64,000 bases of DNA from Lunularia cruciata (GCA_948567375.1 OX419759.1:56014593-56078592); one strand, 5' to 3'. Counted from the first letter of the stretch, positions 46,331 through 58,552 are shown. Numbers and translations: made by a program. The notes: generated by a model not told the origin, from the sequence alone.

Positions 46331-47340
46331 TGTGGGAGAGAAAAGAAAGATAGCAAGGGGCTAAGATCGGGAAACTTTTGGTTTTCTTGGCAAGGATGGA
46401 GAAGATGTGGAGGCCTTTGTGAAAGACTTCAAGAGGGCTTGCATAAGAAACAATGAGAGGATGAAGAATGAGTGAGCCTCATTACTACCAGATTTCTTTG
46501 AGGATATAGCACTTAAATGGCATGAGTTAGAATACCAAAAAAAAGAGAAGAGAGATGGCCAAGAAGAGTTTTTGGAGAGTTTGACTTCAGCACTCATTGA
46601 GAACTATCTTCCAAATGAGAGTTATGAGAGATTGATGAGTGAGGTTACCTTTCTCAAGCAAGGAGATGGAGAGAAAGTGAGAGTCTATGTGGAAAGAGTG
46701 GAGAAGTAAGAGTCTAGATTTCATATAGTATTGAGGAAGGGTGAGGATGATGTGGAGACTACTATGATTGGCATAGGAGCCATGGCCACCAAGAATTTTG
46801 TGAGAGAGTTGAGACCAAGAATTAGAAGCAAGGTGAGATATGAGAAACCTTCTTCCAAGGTTGAAGTTATCAAGATTGCAATTAGTATGGAGGAGAGTTT
46901 GGAAGGAGATCAGAGTAATTTGGTGGTGAAAGAGGTTGTTCATCCTCCTCAAGGCTACAAGAATGGAAGAACTTCTAATACTTTGGTTGCAAGGGTTGCA
47001 TCACAAGTAGTAGTTTCTCCTATTCTTGCACCTCCACCAAAAGATCCACTTCAAACCATCATAGAACAACTTGCAGATCTCAAGATCAATGTGATGCAAC
47101 TATGAGAGAAGAGAGAGTTGGATCAGAATGTGGGGAGAGAGCCTAGGATTTATGGAAGTTATCCATATAGAGGAAGCCAACCAACCAAAAAATTCAATGA
47201 GAGAAATTGTTTTGGTTGTAGAAGAAGAGGTCACATCCAAAGGAATTGCCCAAATTCCACTTACCATGGAGGAAGGAGTTATGAAGGAGCCAATAGAGGG
47301 AAAGAGGGAGGGAGTGAAACCCAAGTGTCTCCTTATCTAA
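46331..47340 (+). pseudogene. Family B gag with CCHC zinc knuckle (third copy)
   Basis: Gag capsid sequence is readable from about 46.37 kb (FGFLGKDGEDVEAFVKDFKR, ALKWHELEYQ, ENYLPNESYERL) with an in-frame TGA after MKNE and a TAA after VEKV. From 46731 to 47105 it is open. After one stop it continues in 47118-47840 with the knuckle CFGCRRRGHIQRNC (CX2CX4HX4C) near 47.21 kb. Gag coats the RNA and builds the particle. This copy has only a few lesions, so it is younger than the two others in the window. Its 5' LTR and primer site are missing. Confidence 0.85.
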
Positions 47341-49660
47341 ACAAGGATAAGGGGATAACATCTATAGATATGGTTGAGAGCAAGTATGAGAAGGAGAGTG
47401 TTCAAACTCCAAGGGTCTTCATTTGGATCTTTTGGCACAAGAGAAGAAGAGAGCTTGTTTTGCAAAGGATGTGCACTCTTTTCAAGGATTTACTCCTAAC
47501 CAAGATACTCCTATGCCTACTAGGAGCATTTGCACAAGCACTTCAACACCATCAAGGAACTTACAGGTGGTTTGAGTTCTACAAGGAGCAAGAGGAAGAA
47601 GAAGGTGGGGTGGTGGATGCCAAGCCAACATCATGGGAGGCTTGTGAATATGCATCCAAGATTGAAGTGAGAGTGAATGGTCACAACATCAAAGATTCAT
47701 TGGTTGATGGAGGATTAATAGTGAATGCCATGTCAAAAAGGTTGATGAAGAAGTTGGGTATGATACCCTCAAGACCTTCAATAGTTGTGGTGAACATGGC
47801 AAAAAAAAAAACAAATTTGACCATTAGGGGTGATGGATAAGGTGGTAGTTTTAGTTATAGGCGTTCAAATTCTCATGACTTTCCAAGTCTTGAGGGATTC
47901 AAGCTATGACTTACTTCTTAGAAGGCCATAGTTGAGAGCATCATGCACAATTGACTGATGACTTAAAGGATACTTGAGGTTTGGGCCATCAAACCATAGA
48001 GTCACAATTCTTGTGACTAATACCACAAACACTTCACATTAAAATCCATCATCTTTTGGTTATTGGGAATTAAATTCTAAAGAAGGAGCTTCAGATGTGG
48101 ACACAAGCATGGAAGAGGAGACTTCCACGGAGGATGATGATTTTGAATCTGATTCAGATGTGCATCCTTGTGTGCAATGGATTTGTACCTAAACTAAAGG
48201 TTTTGAAGGACCCAAATACATCACCATTGATTGTTGAGGAGATAGAAATGATGTTATCTACTCTCAAGTATGGTCCAAATGTTACCAAGGAAGAGAAGTT
48301 GAGATTTGAGAAGATTTTTGTAGGTTAATCCATGTGTTTGCTTCTAGTTACAAGGATCTAAAGGAAGTCACCTTGGAGGAGCATAAGATTGAGATGGAGT
48401 CACATGCAAGACTAGGCTGCCAAAAGCAACGTAGCATTAGTCCACCAATATCTTTGGTTGTGAAGGAGAAGATTGATGAGCTGAAGGAGGCGAGATTTAA
48501 CTTTGAGGTGAAGAATTCAAAATGGGTGTCTTTAATTGTCATTGTGAAGAAAAAAAAATGGTAAGCTTTGAGTATGTGTGAATTACAAGATGCTCAATGC
48601 TATTACTAAGAAGGACTATTATACTTTTCCATTCATTGATGAGATCTTGGAGGAGGTTGCAGGTCATGAGAGGTACAATTTTGGAGATGGTTATAGTGGA
48701 TATAACCAAATCAAGATTGCACCAGAGCATAACAACTCACCACATTCACCACACCTTAGGGAACTTATGCTTTCAAGGTCATGCCTTTTGGGCTTTGCAA
48801 TGCTCCAACTACATTCCAATGGTTTATAAACAAAGTATTTGAACCTTTCATTGGGAAATTTGTGAGAGACTTGATTGATGAATTTTGTGTCTATGGGAGC
48901 AAGGAGGAGCACTGTGAGCACCTAATCAAGCAGATGCATCACTCAAACTAGTGAAGTGCATTTTTGGATGTGAAGAAGGTCTACTATTGGGGCACATCAT
49001 CTCCAAGGATGGAATAGCAGCTGATCTTGAGAAGGTGAGGAAAAGACCTTCCATTCCTTTCAAGCTTGACAAAGTTATGTCAATCTTGGGGATCGTTGGG
49101 TACTATAGGAGGTTCATCTTCTCATTTTACAACAAGGCTTATGCATTGACCATCTACATGAAGAAGGGTATGGATTACATGGTGATTTTGGAAGACAAGG
49201 AGGCTTTCAAAGCTTTTGAGGAGCTCAAGCAATCCCTTGTTGTAGATCCAATGGTTTCTAAACCTGATTGGAGTAAGCTTTTCATCCTCTATACTAATGC
49301 TTCTAATGTAGCTATAAGATGCACCCTTAGTCAATTAGACCAAGATGGGCATGATCATCCAATAGCTTATGCTAGTAGGCAAATGGTTTCAACAAAAAAG
49401 AACTACTCTATCATGGGAAAAAGAAGGGTTTGTAGTGATCTTTGGCCTCAAGAAGTTTAGACACTACTTGATTGGAGGGAAAACCTCCATTGCCATTGAT
49501 CATAAGGCTTTGAAATACATCTTCAACAAGCCTAATCTTGAAGGGAGACTAGCAAGGTGGATGATACTCTTGTCTGAGTATGACTACACCAATGAGGATA
49601 GGCTATGGAAGAAACATGAAAATGTATCCAGATTTGTTATCTAGGGCCTATGATCATGAT
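47341..49660 (+). pseudogene. Family B protease, reverse transcriptase and RNase H (third copy)
   Basis: The protease lies around 47.64-47.94 kb: VRVNGHNIKDSLVDGGLIVN (VDGG active-site loop) and a YDLLLRRP flap end. The RT follows from about 48.45 kb: VNYKMLNAITKKDYYTFPFI, GYSGYNQIKIAPEH, then FGLCNAPTTFQ after a shift. The catalytic box at 48874-48882 reads IDE followed by FCVYG, where family A and the second B copy have IDD. RNase H spans 49.19-49.65 kb (LFILYTNASNVAIRCTLSQL, YASRQMVSTKKNYS, DHKALKYIFNKPNLEGRLAR). At least four frameshifts separate these blocks. Confidence 0.85.
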
Positions 49661-51056
49661 GGAGATGAACTAGTGGATGATTTCTTCCCAGATGAAGAGC
49701 TCATGAAAATCTCAATCACTCAAGAAGCTCCAATGGAGTACAAGGAGATTGTGAATTTTGTGACAAGAGGAAACTTTCCAAAAGGGATGCATGCTTTGGA
49801 GAAGAAGGCCCTTGCAACAAGATCTAGACCTTACATAATGGTGGAGGATATTATTTTTCACCAAGGAGCACATGGTCTACTTTGAAGAGCAGTGAGTAAA
49901 GAAGAGTCTATCTTACTCATAAAGTAGTTTCATGAAGGTTTAGTGTGTGGGGGACACTTTGCAAGAAAGGTGACTGCTTTCAAGATTCTAGATGCAACTT
50001 ACCATTGGAGAGGGATTTTCAAGGATTGTCTTGATTATTGCAAAACTTGTCATGTTTATCAAGCTTTTGCTAGAAAGTCTACCTCCACCCTACCACTTAG
50101 ATCAATTCCATTGCTAGGACCTTTTGAGAAGTAGGGAATTGATTTTGTAGGCCCTCTCAATAGAACCCCAAGGAACAATTGGTATATTGTGGTAGTTATT
50201 GATTATCCTACTAAGTGGGTTGAGGCTAGACCATTGAGGGACAAGAATGAAGATGAAGTTGGTAGATTTTTTTATGAATGCATTATCACTCACTAGGTTT
50301 GGATGCCCTTTGCAATTAGTCTATAATAGAGGAGAAGAGCTTACAAGGCACATTACTATAGCCATGCTGTGCCATTTCTCTATCACACATAGAGTAACTA
50401 CATCCTATAAGCCAAATTCCAATGGCTTGGCAGAGAGAACCAATCAGACCTTGTGCATGATGTTGGCCAAAGATGCAGAAATGGAGGGGGCTAAACATCA
50501 TTGGGATAAGAGGATTCATGCAATTTTATGGGAGTATAGGACAACCATGGAGACTTCCACTGGATATTCTCCATTTCAATTGGTATATGGTATTGAGTCT
50601 ACCTTACCTATTTACTTTGATCTTCCCATCTTCCAAAGCATTCATAAGAGATTGAAGAAAGCACAAGGAGGTGATGTTGAGAATTCAAGGAAGGATCAAC
50701 TCATGGAATTGGAAGAGGCAAGAGCAATTGCTATGGTTCAAGTAGAGCAAGCCCAAAGGAAAAAAAAGAAAAGCTATGACAAGAAGCAAGGCAAGAAGAA
50801 GGTGGAGCCTTTCAAAGAAGGTGATTTTGTAATGTTGTTTGATTCTATTCAATTCAAGAAAGTGCAAAAGAAGTTTTTGCCTAAGTACTTTGGACCTTTC
50901 ATAATGGAGAAGGTGTGGAGCAATTACACCTTTGATCTCAAGGAGTTGGGAGGAAGACAATTTGATAGTATTAACCATGATAAGTTGAAGATGTATCATA
51001 GAAGGTAGAGACACCTTCACTTTGAGGACAAAGTGAAAACTTAGTCCTGGGGTAAA
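49661..51056 (+). pseudogene. Family B integrase (third copy), C-terminal half open
   Basis: The zinc region at 49.92-50.13 kb has CGGHFARKVTAF and CKTCHVY, the second Cys pair being CX2C followed by Tyr. A TAG follows GPFEK, then IDFVGPLNRTP with the first catalytic Asp. From 50247 to 51008 a 253-codon frame is open and contains KPNSNGLAERTNQTL with the catalytic Glu near 50.43 kb, WEYRTTMETSTGYSPFQLVYG, a Lys-rich linker, KYFGPFIMEKVWSNYTFDL and a KLKMYHRR end. No chromodomain follows. CCTGGGGTAAAA just before 51057 is the purine tract. Confidence 0.87.
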
Positions 51057-51728
51057 AGTAACAGCCATTTGTACATATGTGTGGTATTTGTGATATTTAG
51101 CTTGGTATTACAAGTACATTAGAGATATTATTTATATAGATAAAGGATATTTCTACATTATTCATGATTAGCTAAAGTTAGTCATAGCTAAGATAGAGGG
51201 AACCTTTAGAGGAAGTGGAAAAGATGAGCATCACTATTTTGGATTCTAGTGTGTTGACTTGGTATTACTCCTAGGTGTTGGCTTTGAAGAAAGACTTGAG
51301 AATTCTTGGGCCCGCAAGCCTTTTTGTTTTGGATTCTTTTATAGTACAAAGATAGCCCATGTGAAGGAATCCTTGACTTAGTGGTTGGGTCAAGATAAGA
51401 TCGCATGCTTAGGAGAATATTCCAATGAGAGTGGATATTCCTTTAGCTTTTTGACTTTATTTGACTTTTAGCCTAGTAACTTGAGTTACTCTAGTAATTA
51501 GTAACTTTGGTGTGTAACTATTTCACAAGTATATATACACTTCATCCTTTCATTTACAGCTATCTCTCTCTCTCTCATTGAGTTCTCTAGTGTGCAATGT
51601 CTTGAGTCTTGGAGTGTTAGCCTTGGAGGAGTATGATGGAGTTGGAGTTCCTTGCCTTCTTAGTCCATGGTACGCTACCATAATAGCCATTAGAGGTTCA
51701 TCCTGAGTGAGAGATAGGCCGGCTCATA
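51057..51728 (+). repeat. Family B 3' LTR (672 bp)
   Basis: It starts AGTAACAGCC (consensus TGTAACACCC) and ends CCGGCTCATA. It abuts the B internal region on the left. A family A LTR starts 9 bp beyond its end. TATATATACAC near 51533 stands where other copies have TATATAAACAAG, and the following leader has a small deletion. Confidence 0.88.
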
Positions 51729-51737
51729 GACCATGAT

Positions 51738-54700
51738 TGTGACAACCCGGCAAATATCACTTTTGCGGTAATCAGGTAAGTAAAGTTTGTTCCCGTAGAG
51801 ATACTATCCAGAATTGGTCAAATACAAAGTCAACAATCACAATTGCAGTTCTTCTTGATTTCTTCTTTAATCTCTCAGGTAGAAACTACACCCAAAAGAG
51901 AGTAACAAGCTCATAATCTTGTCAACTTGTCACGAATACACACACATAATCACAACATTGCAAATTCTGTCCAAACAACTCTTGATTGTGATGATTTAGA
52001 TTCTCCCAAAGACGGCACTTCACTGCAAAGATCGATTTTGCCTTAGAATTGTGTTCCACCCTTCCACTGAAGGCACAACTTCCTCGATCAAAATTGCTTC
52101 ACATCAACTTTGTGTTGCATTCACAAATGTAGAATACTACCAACACTACAATTCCTCTCAGATCTATCAAGGCATTGCTCCGATGCACTTTAGTCAGGAT
52201 CAAACACACAAAATGAAGATCAAGGCTGCAGATTCCAACATCCATAGACACACTGATTTGCTCTTTGGAATTCTCCACACACTCACAACTACAAACATAA
52301 AATTGACAATCGGTATTAAGCTCAAGCGACGAGCACTAAGAACAACACTTTGCTTTATCTATCTTCAGAAATATGAATACTGAACAACATCATTCTGCGA
52401 TTGCTCCACTTAATACTGAAGCAAACAGCAGACCTACCTACCTAGGCACCGCTTCCTAACATCTCTTCCTACCTGTAGATCCTAAGTGACAATCTATCTC
52501 TTCATATCTGCCTCTTTCTATCTCAAAATCAACTTTTATCCTGATCCAATGTCTACTTCATCATCGGCTTCCAAACCTGATGATCTTCTTACTATTTCTC
52601 CTTCTTTGGGTATGGTGAATTCCACCAAGTCCGTCACTACTTCTACTACTTCTACACTACAATCTACAATTGAGCTCATGGGTAATCCATCTACATCCTT
52701 ATCTCCTGATCCACTCTTCTCTAATGTATCAATCATCAAGTCCGATGACACTTGTATTCCTACTTCTGCGACATCGGGTTTCTTTTCCACTGTCACACTA
52801 TTCCAAATCTTCTCTAATTCTGAATTGACTAAATCTAGTCTAAGACTAACACTGTTCTCTACATCTAACATTTTCCTATCTACGCGTTCCCTCAATCGAA
52901 TCAATAAGGTGTTCATGTCCACATCCTTGGCCTTTCTCTTCCGCATTTCCTGCACAAGTGACTTTAACTCATGTAGGCAAGCTTCCTCCAATCTCCCTTC
53001 AGCCTCCATGCTTAAGATTGCTCTTAACTTTCTTGCAACTTCCCCTACTGACTCCGATGCATATCCTCAAGAGCGCTCTACCTTCAACTCCTCACAATAC
53101 ATCTTCAACTCGTCTTCGTATTCTGCAGCGAGCATCTTCTTTTCCTTTGCATACTGCATGCTTTGCTATTCCGTGCCCTTGACAAGTTCTTGCAATCTCT
53201 CTTCTTCTTCTTGCCTGGCTGCCAACTCTCTCTGCCATGCTTGATCTTTTGCTGCTGCACTCTTCTTCAAACTGTCCAACTCTTGCTCCATTATGATGTT
53301 TGTCACCTTCAAATGAACATTCTCGATGTGCACATCACTCACTTCTTCCTTCAGCTTGTTGAGCCACATCGCTTGTTCCTTGAATTCTCAGGCTCGCCTT
53401 TGCAGTTCCTTTTCTTTTGCTTCGTAGCTTTCTTGTATCATGGTCAGCATTTTCTTCATCAAGCCTTCCTCCCTCCAAAGTCCTTCCACTTCCTTGCTTC
53501 TTTGGACTTGTTGCTCCTACAACTCCTTCACTTCCCTCAATAGATACTTCATCATCTGCAATTCGTTCATCTCCTTCCTGTGATCTTGGGGAATTACTCT
53601 TCGATGCTCCTTCAACAGCTCCAGCAATGGTGTGACCACCTTTGTCAAATAAGATATCCCGCCAAAGTTTTCTTCCTCTTCATTGCCATCTTTGTCAGGA
53701 GTTTTCTACTCCATCATCGGCTCTATCATCCAAAGTCGCAATCTTTGGATCTTCATTGTTTGGGCACTTTCTTTGTCTTGGCCTCTTGAACTCGGCCCCG
53801 TGAGATTCTCTGCTTTCTCTACTAGTCTTGACTTGTTCACCACCATTGCCTGACAAGCCTCACTTACTGCTACCAATTGCCGGACCTCTAGCTCCCCATT
53901 GCTATCGCTCCCAAACTCCTCACTTTTCAATGTGAGCTCTTCTTCTTCCAATTCCTCCTCTTGTGACTCAGTCTCTTCCCCAGACTCTGATCCCGATGAT
54001 GCCTCTTTTACAATCTTTGCTATCTTCAACATCAGCCGTCGAGTCTTCCTTTGCGTGGGAGGTGAACTTGCTTCTTTGGGTTTGCCATGTTTCTTTGTCT
54101 TTGGACTGGTAATTTCTTCGACTTTCCATTGTCCAGTCTTCGCAAAGTATTTGTCATTTGCTTGAAGATGCAACATATACTGGTGCTCTTCCTCGTCTGC
54201 TTCCCATTGTAAATTGGGATGCATGTGAGACACCATACAATGACGCTCTTCTTTGGTTAGTCAATTCAGTCCGAAGTAGAAGTGGGCTACGAACGGTGCA
54301 AAATAATGTGGTGGCGAGCCTGTTCACCAATTCACCACTATCTGCCTCGTTTGGTGGTGAAAGCACTGCGCCCAATTCACTGGAGCTCCTACAAACATCT
54401 GATAGAAGAAGACAACTTGATGCATGTTCACGTAGGTGGTTTGTTCTGGCTTGAACATGGCCATCATCGCCCCCACAATACTTCTTTGTATCGGATCCCA
54501 ATAGGACTCCACCTTGTAGCTATTTGTGGTTCTTGAAGCAAAGAACAAATTGTAGATCTCCAGCGTCTCCTCTGTAGCATCACACTTCCGATAGAAGGTG
54601 ATCCCCATTGGTTCTCCTGCTTCTCTTCCCAATACTAACTTCCAATCCAACTCAGTCCATCAAGCCGGATTGCCTATCTTCCCTTCCACCTCGGGACCCT

Positions 54701-55437
54701 CCTCACAATTACTAGCAGTGATCTCTACCATCACTCCCAGGAAACTAAAATTCTAGTTCCATGCTAAAAAAGTAATACAAAGTCTAATGAAGACTTTGAT
54801 TCTAGCTACTACATCTACCCTTCGGATTGCAAAACCTCGCACCGCCAGCGCATTGGCCACCTTCTTTGCCAGATCTGTTCTCTCATTCTACGATGTTGGA
54901 AGATGAGACCCTCTCTTGGACGAGACACTCTAACTCCCTCAGGGTTTTGGAAAATCTCTCTCTCAATGGGCTTCCAAAGATGCATTACTGCAGGATGACT
55001 ACTCAAAGGAATTGGAAATTTACTCGGAGTATTCAACTTTTCCCTGCGCAGTCGCAATTTTATATTACCCAATTCGCAGTCATTCTTTAGTCAATTTTGG
55101 CTGCGGATTTCTCTCCTTTGCATGCAACTCCCGGTCACTGTCAAGACATTCTTCTTCTACCCCCGCCGTTTCTTGAAATGTAGTTTCTTGCCACGTACAA
55201 AGGTTGTTAAACGGTCTTCATCTCTCCTGTGTCTTCCAACCCGAAGATGATGATCTTTGGACTTTTTCCGGCATACTCCTCTTCCGAGTACCTCCATCAT
55301 CGGATCTGATGTCATCTTCTTTGGATTTCCTCCAAAGTTACTTCCGTCCATACTTTGTCCGCAATTCGACTTTCAGTGCTTACTTTGTCTCTTAAACACG
55401 TCTAACCATAGAAAAACAAAAAAATGTGGGTACTACA
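51738..55437 (-). repeat. Family A 3' LTR, long form (3.70 kb)
   Basis: Ends are TGTGACAACCCGG at 51738 and GTGGGTACTACA at 55437 (plus strand). Its first 1.7 kb matches the sequence after 62295 almost base for base, and the purine tract lies directly outside 55437. It is unusually long because it contains a reading frame of about 2.5 kb on the sense strand of the element. Confidence 0.88.
52536..55080 (-). pseudogene. Reading frame inside the family A LTR: conserved N-terminal region, acidic linker, coiled coils
   Basis: About 845 codons, with four long stretches in one frame (54324-54650, 53706-54236, 53166-53369, 52536-53009) and the first (54815-55072) in another. The N-terminal part has SRPREGLIFQH, CEEGPEVEGKIGNPA and YWDPIQRSIVGAMMAMFKP, shared with 18.8-19.4 kb. 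Around 53.9-54.05 kb it is acidic (GSESGEETESQEEELEEEEL). Then come long charged heptad-like coils (LDSLKKSAAAKDQAWQRELA, KAKDVDMNTLLIRLRERVDR) and a tail rich in Asp/Val. The stops between the stretches are few. Where comparable, the stop codons of the two LTRs sit at different codons (TAG 53163 here, TAA 63722 there), so their ancestor was open. It is not gag, pol or an envelope protein; I cannot name it. Confidence 0.7.
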
Positions 55438-55455
55438 TACCCCCTCCCTCAAATG
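55438..55455 (-). promoter_or_regulatory. Polypurine tract of the A element
   Basis: On the minus strand GAGGGAGGGGG lies two or three bases before the LTR start TGTAGTACCC. The same tract stands at 45952 beside the short-form LTR, confirming its role as plus-strand primer. Confidence 0.85.
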
Positions 55456-56758
55456 TGAGCGTCCATGCGAACACCGACAACCGGGTTTTTATACAAAGTC
55501 GGGTTTGGAGTCGAATATTTCTTAACCCTCCAACCGTTGACACAAGTTGCAAAAGGATTGCCATCCAGGTCTACGAGTTGAATAGAACCATTATCATAGA
55601 TGTGCATCACACGATACGGTCCGATCCACCTCAGATGTAATTTTCCTGGAAAAAATATGCGGTGATTATCATATAATAATACCAAGTCTCCTTCCTAAAT
55701 AGTCACAGGTTTGATTCTTTTATCGTGCCTAACCTTTCGTTGTTCTTGAGTTTCCTTTGTAGTTTGCATTGCATTGTCCCTTTTCTCTTCCAACCACATC
55801 AGTTGATGGATCCGAAGATCTTGGCTTTCTTCCTCCGACAATCGTTCTTCACAAAGTATTCTATATGTTGGTACTTCAAACTCAACTGGTAATATGGGAT
55901 GCAATCCGTATGTCAAGAAATAAGGAGTTTGCTTGGTAGTAATCTTTTCAATTGTTTGATATGCCCACAACGCTGCAGGTAACTTTGTATCCTAGTCATA
56001 GGCATAATTGATTGTCACCTTATTCAAAATTTTACACAACAACCATTGGCTTTCTCCGAGAGTCCATTCACTTTTGGGTTGTAAGGCGTGGTCTTCCGAT
56101 GCTTAATTTGGAAGTATTTGGTCAACGCTTCCACCATCAAGTTCAAAAAATGAGTTCCCTGATCACTGACCAATTCCACAGGACACCCATAACAGGAAAT
56201 GATGTTTCAGAAGAAAAATTTTGCTACTGTCTCTGCATTATCTCTTTGTGTTGCCTCTGCTTCCACCATCTTGGTGGCATAATCGGTACATACTAAGATG
56301 TACCTCTTCCTTGTGACACGGGTTATTGGTTGAATAGGTCCCACAAAATCAATACTCCATTTCTCAAATGGTGCCAGAGGCAAAATTGGTTTCAAAGGCC
56401 ATTGGGAAGTCACCATTGGTTTCCCTGTTCTTTGATAGGCATCACAACTCCGGATACGGGCATGAGTATCTTTATACATTGTAGGCCACCAATACCTTGC
56501 CGAAAGAATTTTCTTCACCATATTTTTCAAGGCATAGTGTCCCCCCAATGCTTCCGAGTGCAAGGATTTGATTACTCCTCCTACTTTGTATGCTTCCAGA
56601 CATCTCCGAAGTACATCATCTTCACCCATTTTAAACAAAATATTGTGTTTCAATTGGTACGGTCTCATTTTTTGAAGAAAGACTGCCCATTGTTCCGGGT
56701 CTAGCCCCTCAAAACAATGGCACGTATGCAAATAATAATATTTTTCCGCATATTGCAT
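55449..56758 (-). pseudogene. Family A integrase
   Basis: Zinc region at 56.5-56.6 kb: LHSEALGGHYALKN with paired His, then RSCDAYQRTGK, where the second Cys of the CX2C pair is Tyr. The core reads WSIDFVGP and VCTDYATKMVEAEAT to 56207. A stop-containing gap follows, holding the segment with the second Asp and the Glu. The open part 55695-55970 has TTKQTPYFLTYGLHPILPVE, and 55449-55685 has GKLHLRWIGPYRVMHI, a GPY/F module. The last 10 codons overlap the purine tract. No chromodomain or PHD finger is present. Confidence 0.87.
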
Positions 56759-56836
56759 ACTTCAAACAACCATTAAATGATATAGCTCTTCGTCAGCAAA
56801 TTGATCATGGATTTCCAAATCTTGGTCTTGAGTTTC

Positions 56837-57241
56837 TTACCTGGATAAGAAGTCCGCATTTGAATGCGAAGCTCCTTTCCTTACTTGTATAGTGTATGTG
56901 AGTTCTTGTAACAACAAGATCCATCGTGCAATTTGCCCGGACAAATCTGCCTTCTTGACCAAGTGTGGCAATGCATAATGGTCCACATAGAAGATGAATT
57001 TGTATCCTAACAGGTAGTGGTAAAATTTCTTGCAGGCATACACCATTCCAAGTGCTTCTCTTTCAGTCGTTGAATAGTTCTTTTCAGAAACTGAAAGTTG
57101 TCGGCTGGCATAATACACTGGGTAGTCCTTTTTCTTCTCATCCTTCTGACTTAAGACAACTCCGATGGCCATGGACGAAGTGTCCATATATACATGAAAA
57201 GGGACGTCCCAATTTGGGGCCCTCATGACTGGTGCTTCCAC
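56837..57241 (-). pseudogene. Family A RNase H
   Basis: 134 open codons. FHVYMDTSSMAIGVVLSQ carries the first catalytic Asp, SEKNYSTTEREALGMVYACK the Glu, FYVDHYALPHLVKK the second Asp, and the domain ends SHSNADFLSR. It is separated from the RT by a single stop (about 57248) and is in the same frame. All catalytic residues appear intact. Confidence 0.88.
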
Positions 57242-57250
57242 CAGTTTCTT

Positions 57251-58020
57251 CTACAACACCTGGAAAGCTTCTTCTTGATTTGCTTCCCATAGATAATCTT
57301 TGCATTTCTTCAAAAGCTTGGTAAGGGGTGTAGCAAGCACCACATAATTTGACACAAAGCGTCTGTAGTATCCAACATGTCCTAAGAAGGCTCTCAGCTC
57401 CCAGATGTTCTTTGGGGATTCTAAAGCTGCAATTACTTTAACCTTCTTGACATCCACTTCAATACCTTGGCTTGACACCCGATGCCCCAGAAGAATTTCC
57501 TCCTTCATTACAAAGAAGCATTTCTCTGGGTGTAATGACAAGCCAACAAAATGACACCTTTCAAAAGTTTGGCGAAGGTAATCTAAATGTACATCTCTTT
57601 GCCCAAACACACAAAAATCATCAATGAAGACTTCCACAAATTTGCGCGGAAAATCTTTGAATAATGACTTTATCATCCGCTGAAAAGTAGCAGGAGCATT
57701 ACACAACCCAAAGGGCATTTGATTGTAAGCAAAAGTGCCCCAATCAGTTGTGAATGTGGTTTTGTCCTTGTCTTCTTCTCGAATGGATACTTGATTGTAC
57801 CCTAAAAATCCATCGAGAAAACTATAGCATGGATGACCAGCTACTTGGTCCAGAATTGTATCTATAAATGGTAAAGGATGATGGTCCTTTTGGGTGATTG
57901 CATTCAATTTGCAAAAATCTTGGCACACTCAAATTTTCCCTGTCTTTTTCTTTGGAATGATGACAATGGGAGAAACCCACTCACTACTTAGAACAAGGAA
58001 AATTATTCGGGCCCCTAATT
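57251..58020 (-). pseudogene. Family A reverse transcriptase
   Basis: From 57928 leftward 225 codons are open: CQDFCKLNAITQKDHHPLPF, DGFLGYNQVSI, FGLCNAPATFQRM, then VEVFIDDFCVFGQRDVHLDY near 57.62 kb as the catalytic box, LLGHRVSSQGIEVD and LRAFLGHVGYYRRFV. The first part, to about 58.0 kb, has a stop just before (TGA following KIW) and reads VVSPIVIIPKKKTGK. FIDDF instead of the common YIDD is shared with family B and links the two families. It could have been active until recently. Confidence 0.9.
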
Positions 58021-58240
58021 ACTTATCAATTTTGTCTTTTACCAAGAGGGAGTACTTTGGGTTCAGGTGGTAATGTCTTTGCAAACCGGAACTGCACCTT
58101 TGACCAGATCAATTTGGTGCTCTCCAAATTCTTGTGGAATTCCCAGCATTTGGTCAATAGACCAGGCGAATACATCCTAGAACTCTATAAACAGGGCAGT
58201 GTATCCTGCCAACTCCTCTATGGTGACTGTCTTTGAAATC

Positions 58241-58552
58241 TTACAAAATCTTTTCTTTAGTTAAGACCACATCTTGACAGTCACCGGGGTTAATGACACC
58301 TTCTATGTGACTTACTCGGCTCAATCCGAGACGTATTGCTATCAAACCCCCTTCCTCCAAGTCTTGTTCACCCAAGGCGATGTTGTATGGGTCTTCATTG
58401 TTGACCTCTACCATGTAGCATTCCAAATAATTAACTAGGATGTCGTCTTTGGAGTCCTCGGAAGACAAAGACGATGAATCTTTGGATTCATCCTCGTCTT
58501 CTGACAAAGTAGTTTCACCAAGATGAGGAACCTTTGTCCAACTCACCGTCAC
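58241..58552 (-). pseudogene. Acidic spacer between protease and RT of family A
   Basis: An open frame of 103 codons, rich in Asp/Glu/Ser (SEDEDESKDSSSLSSEDSKD), with no catalytic motif. It stands where gypsy elements of this type have a poorly conserved linker and is in frame with protease and RT. Confidence 0.6.

Noticed and set aside
52536-55080. The LTR frame as an envelope-like gene
   Set aside because: No signal peptide, no transmembrane segment and no Cys-rich ectodomain; it is acidic and coiled coil, and lies within the LTR rather than after pol.
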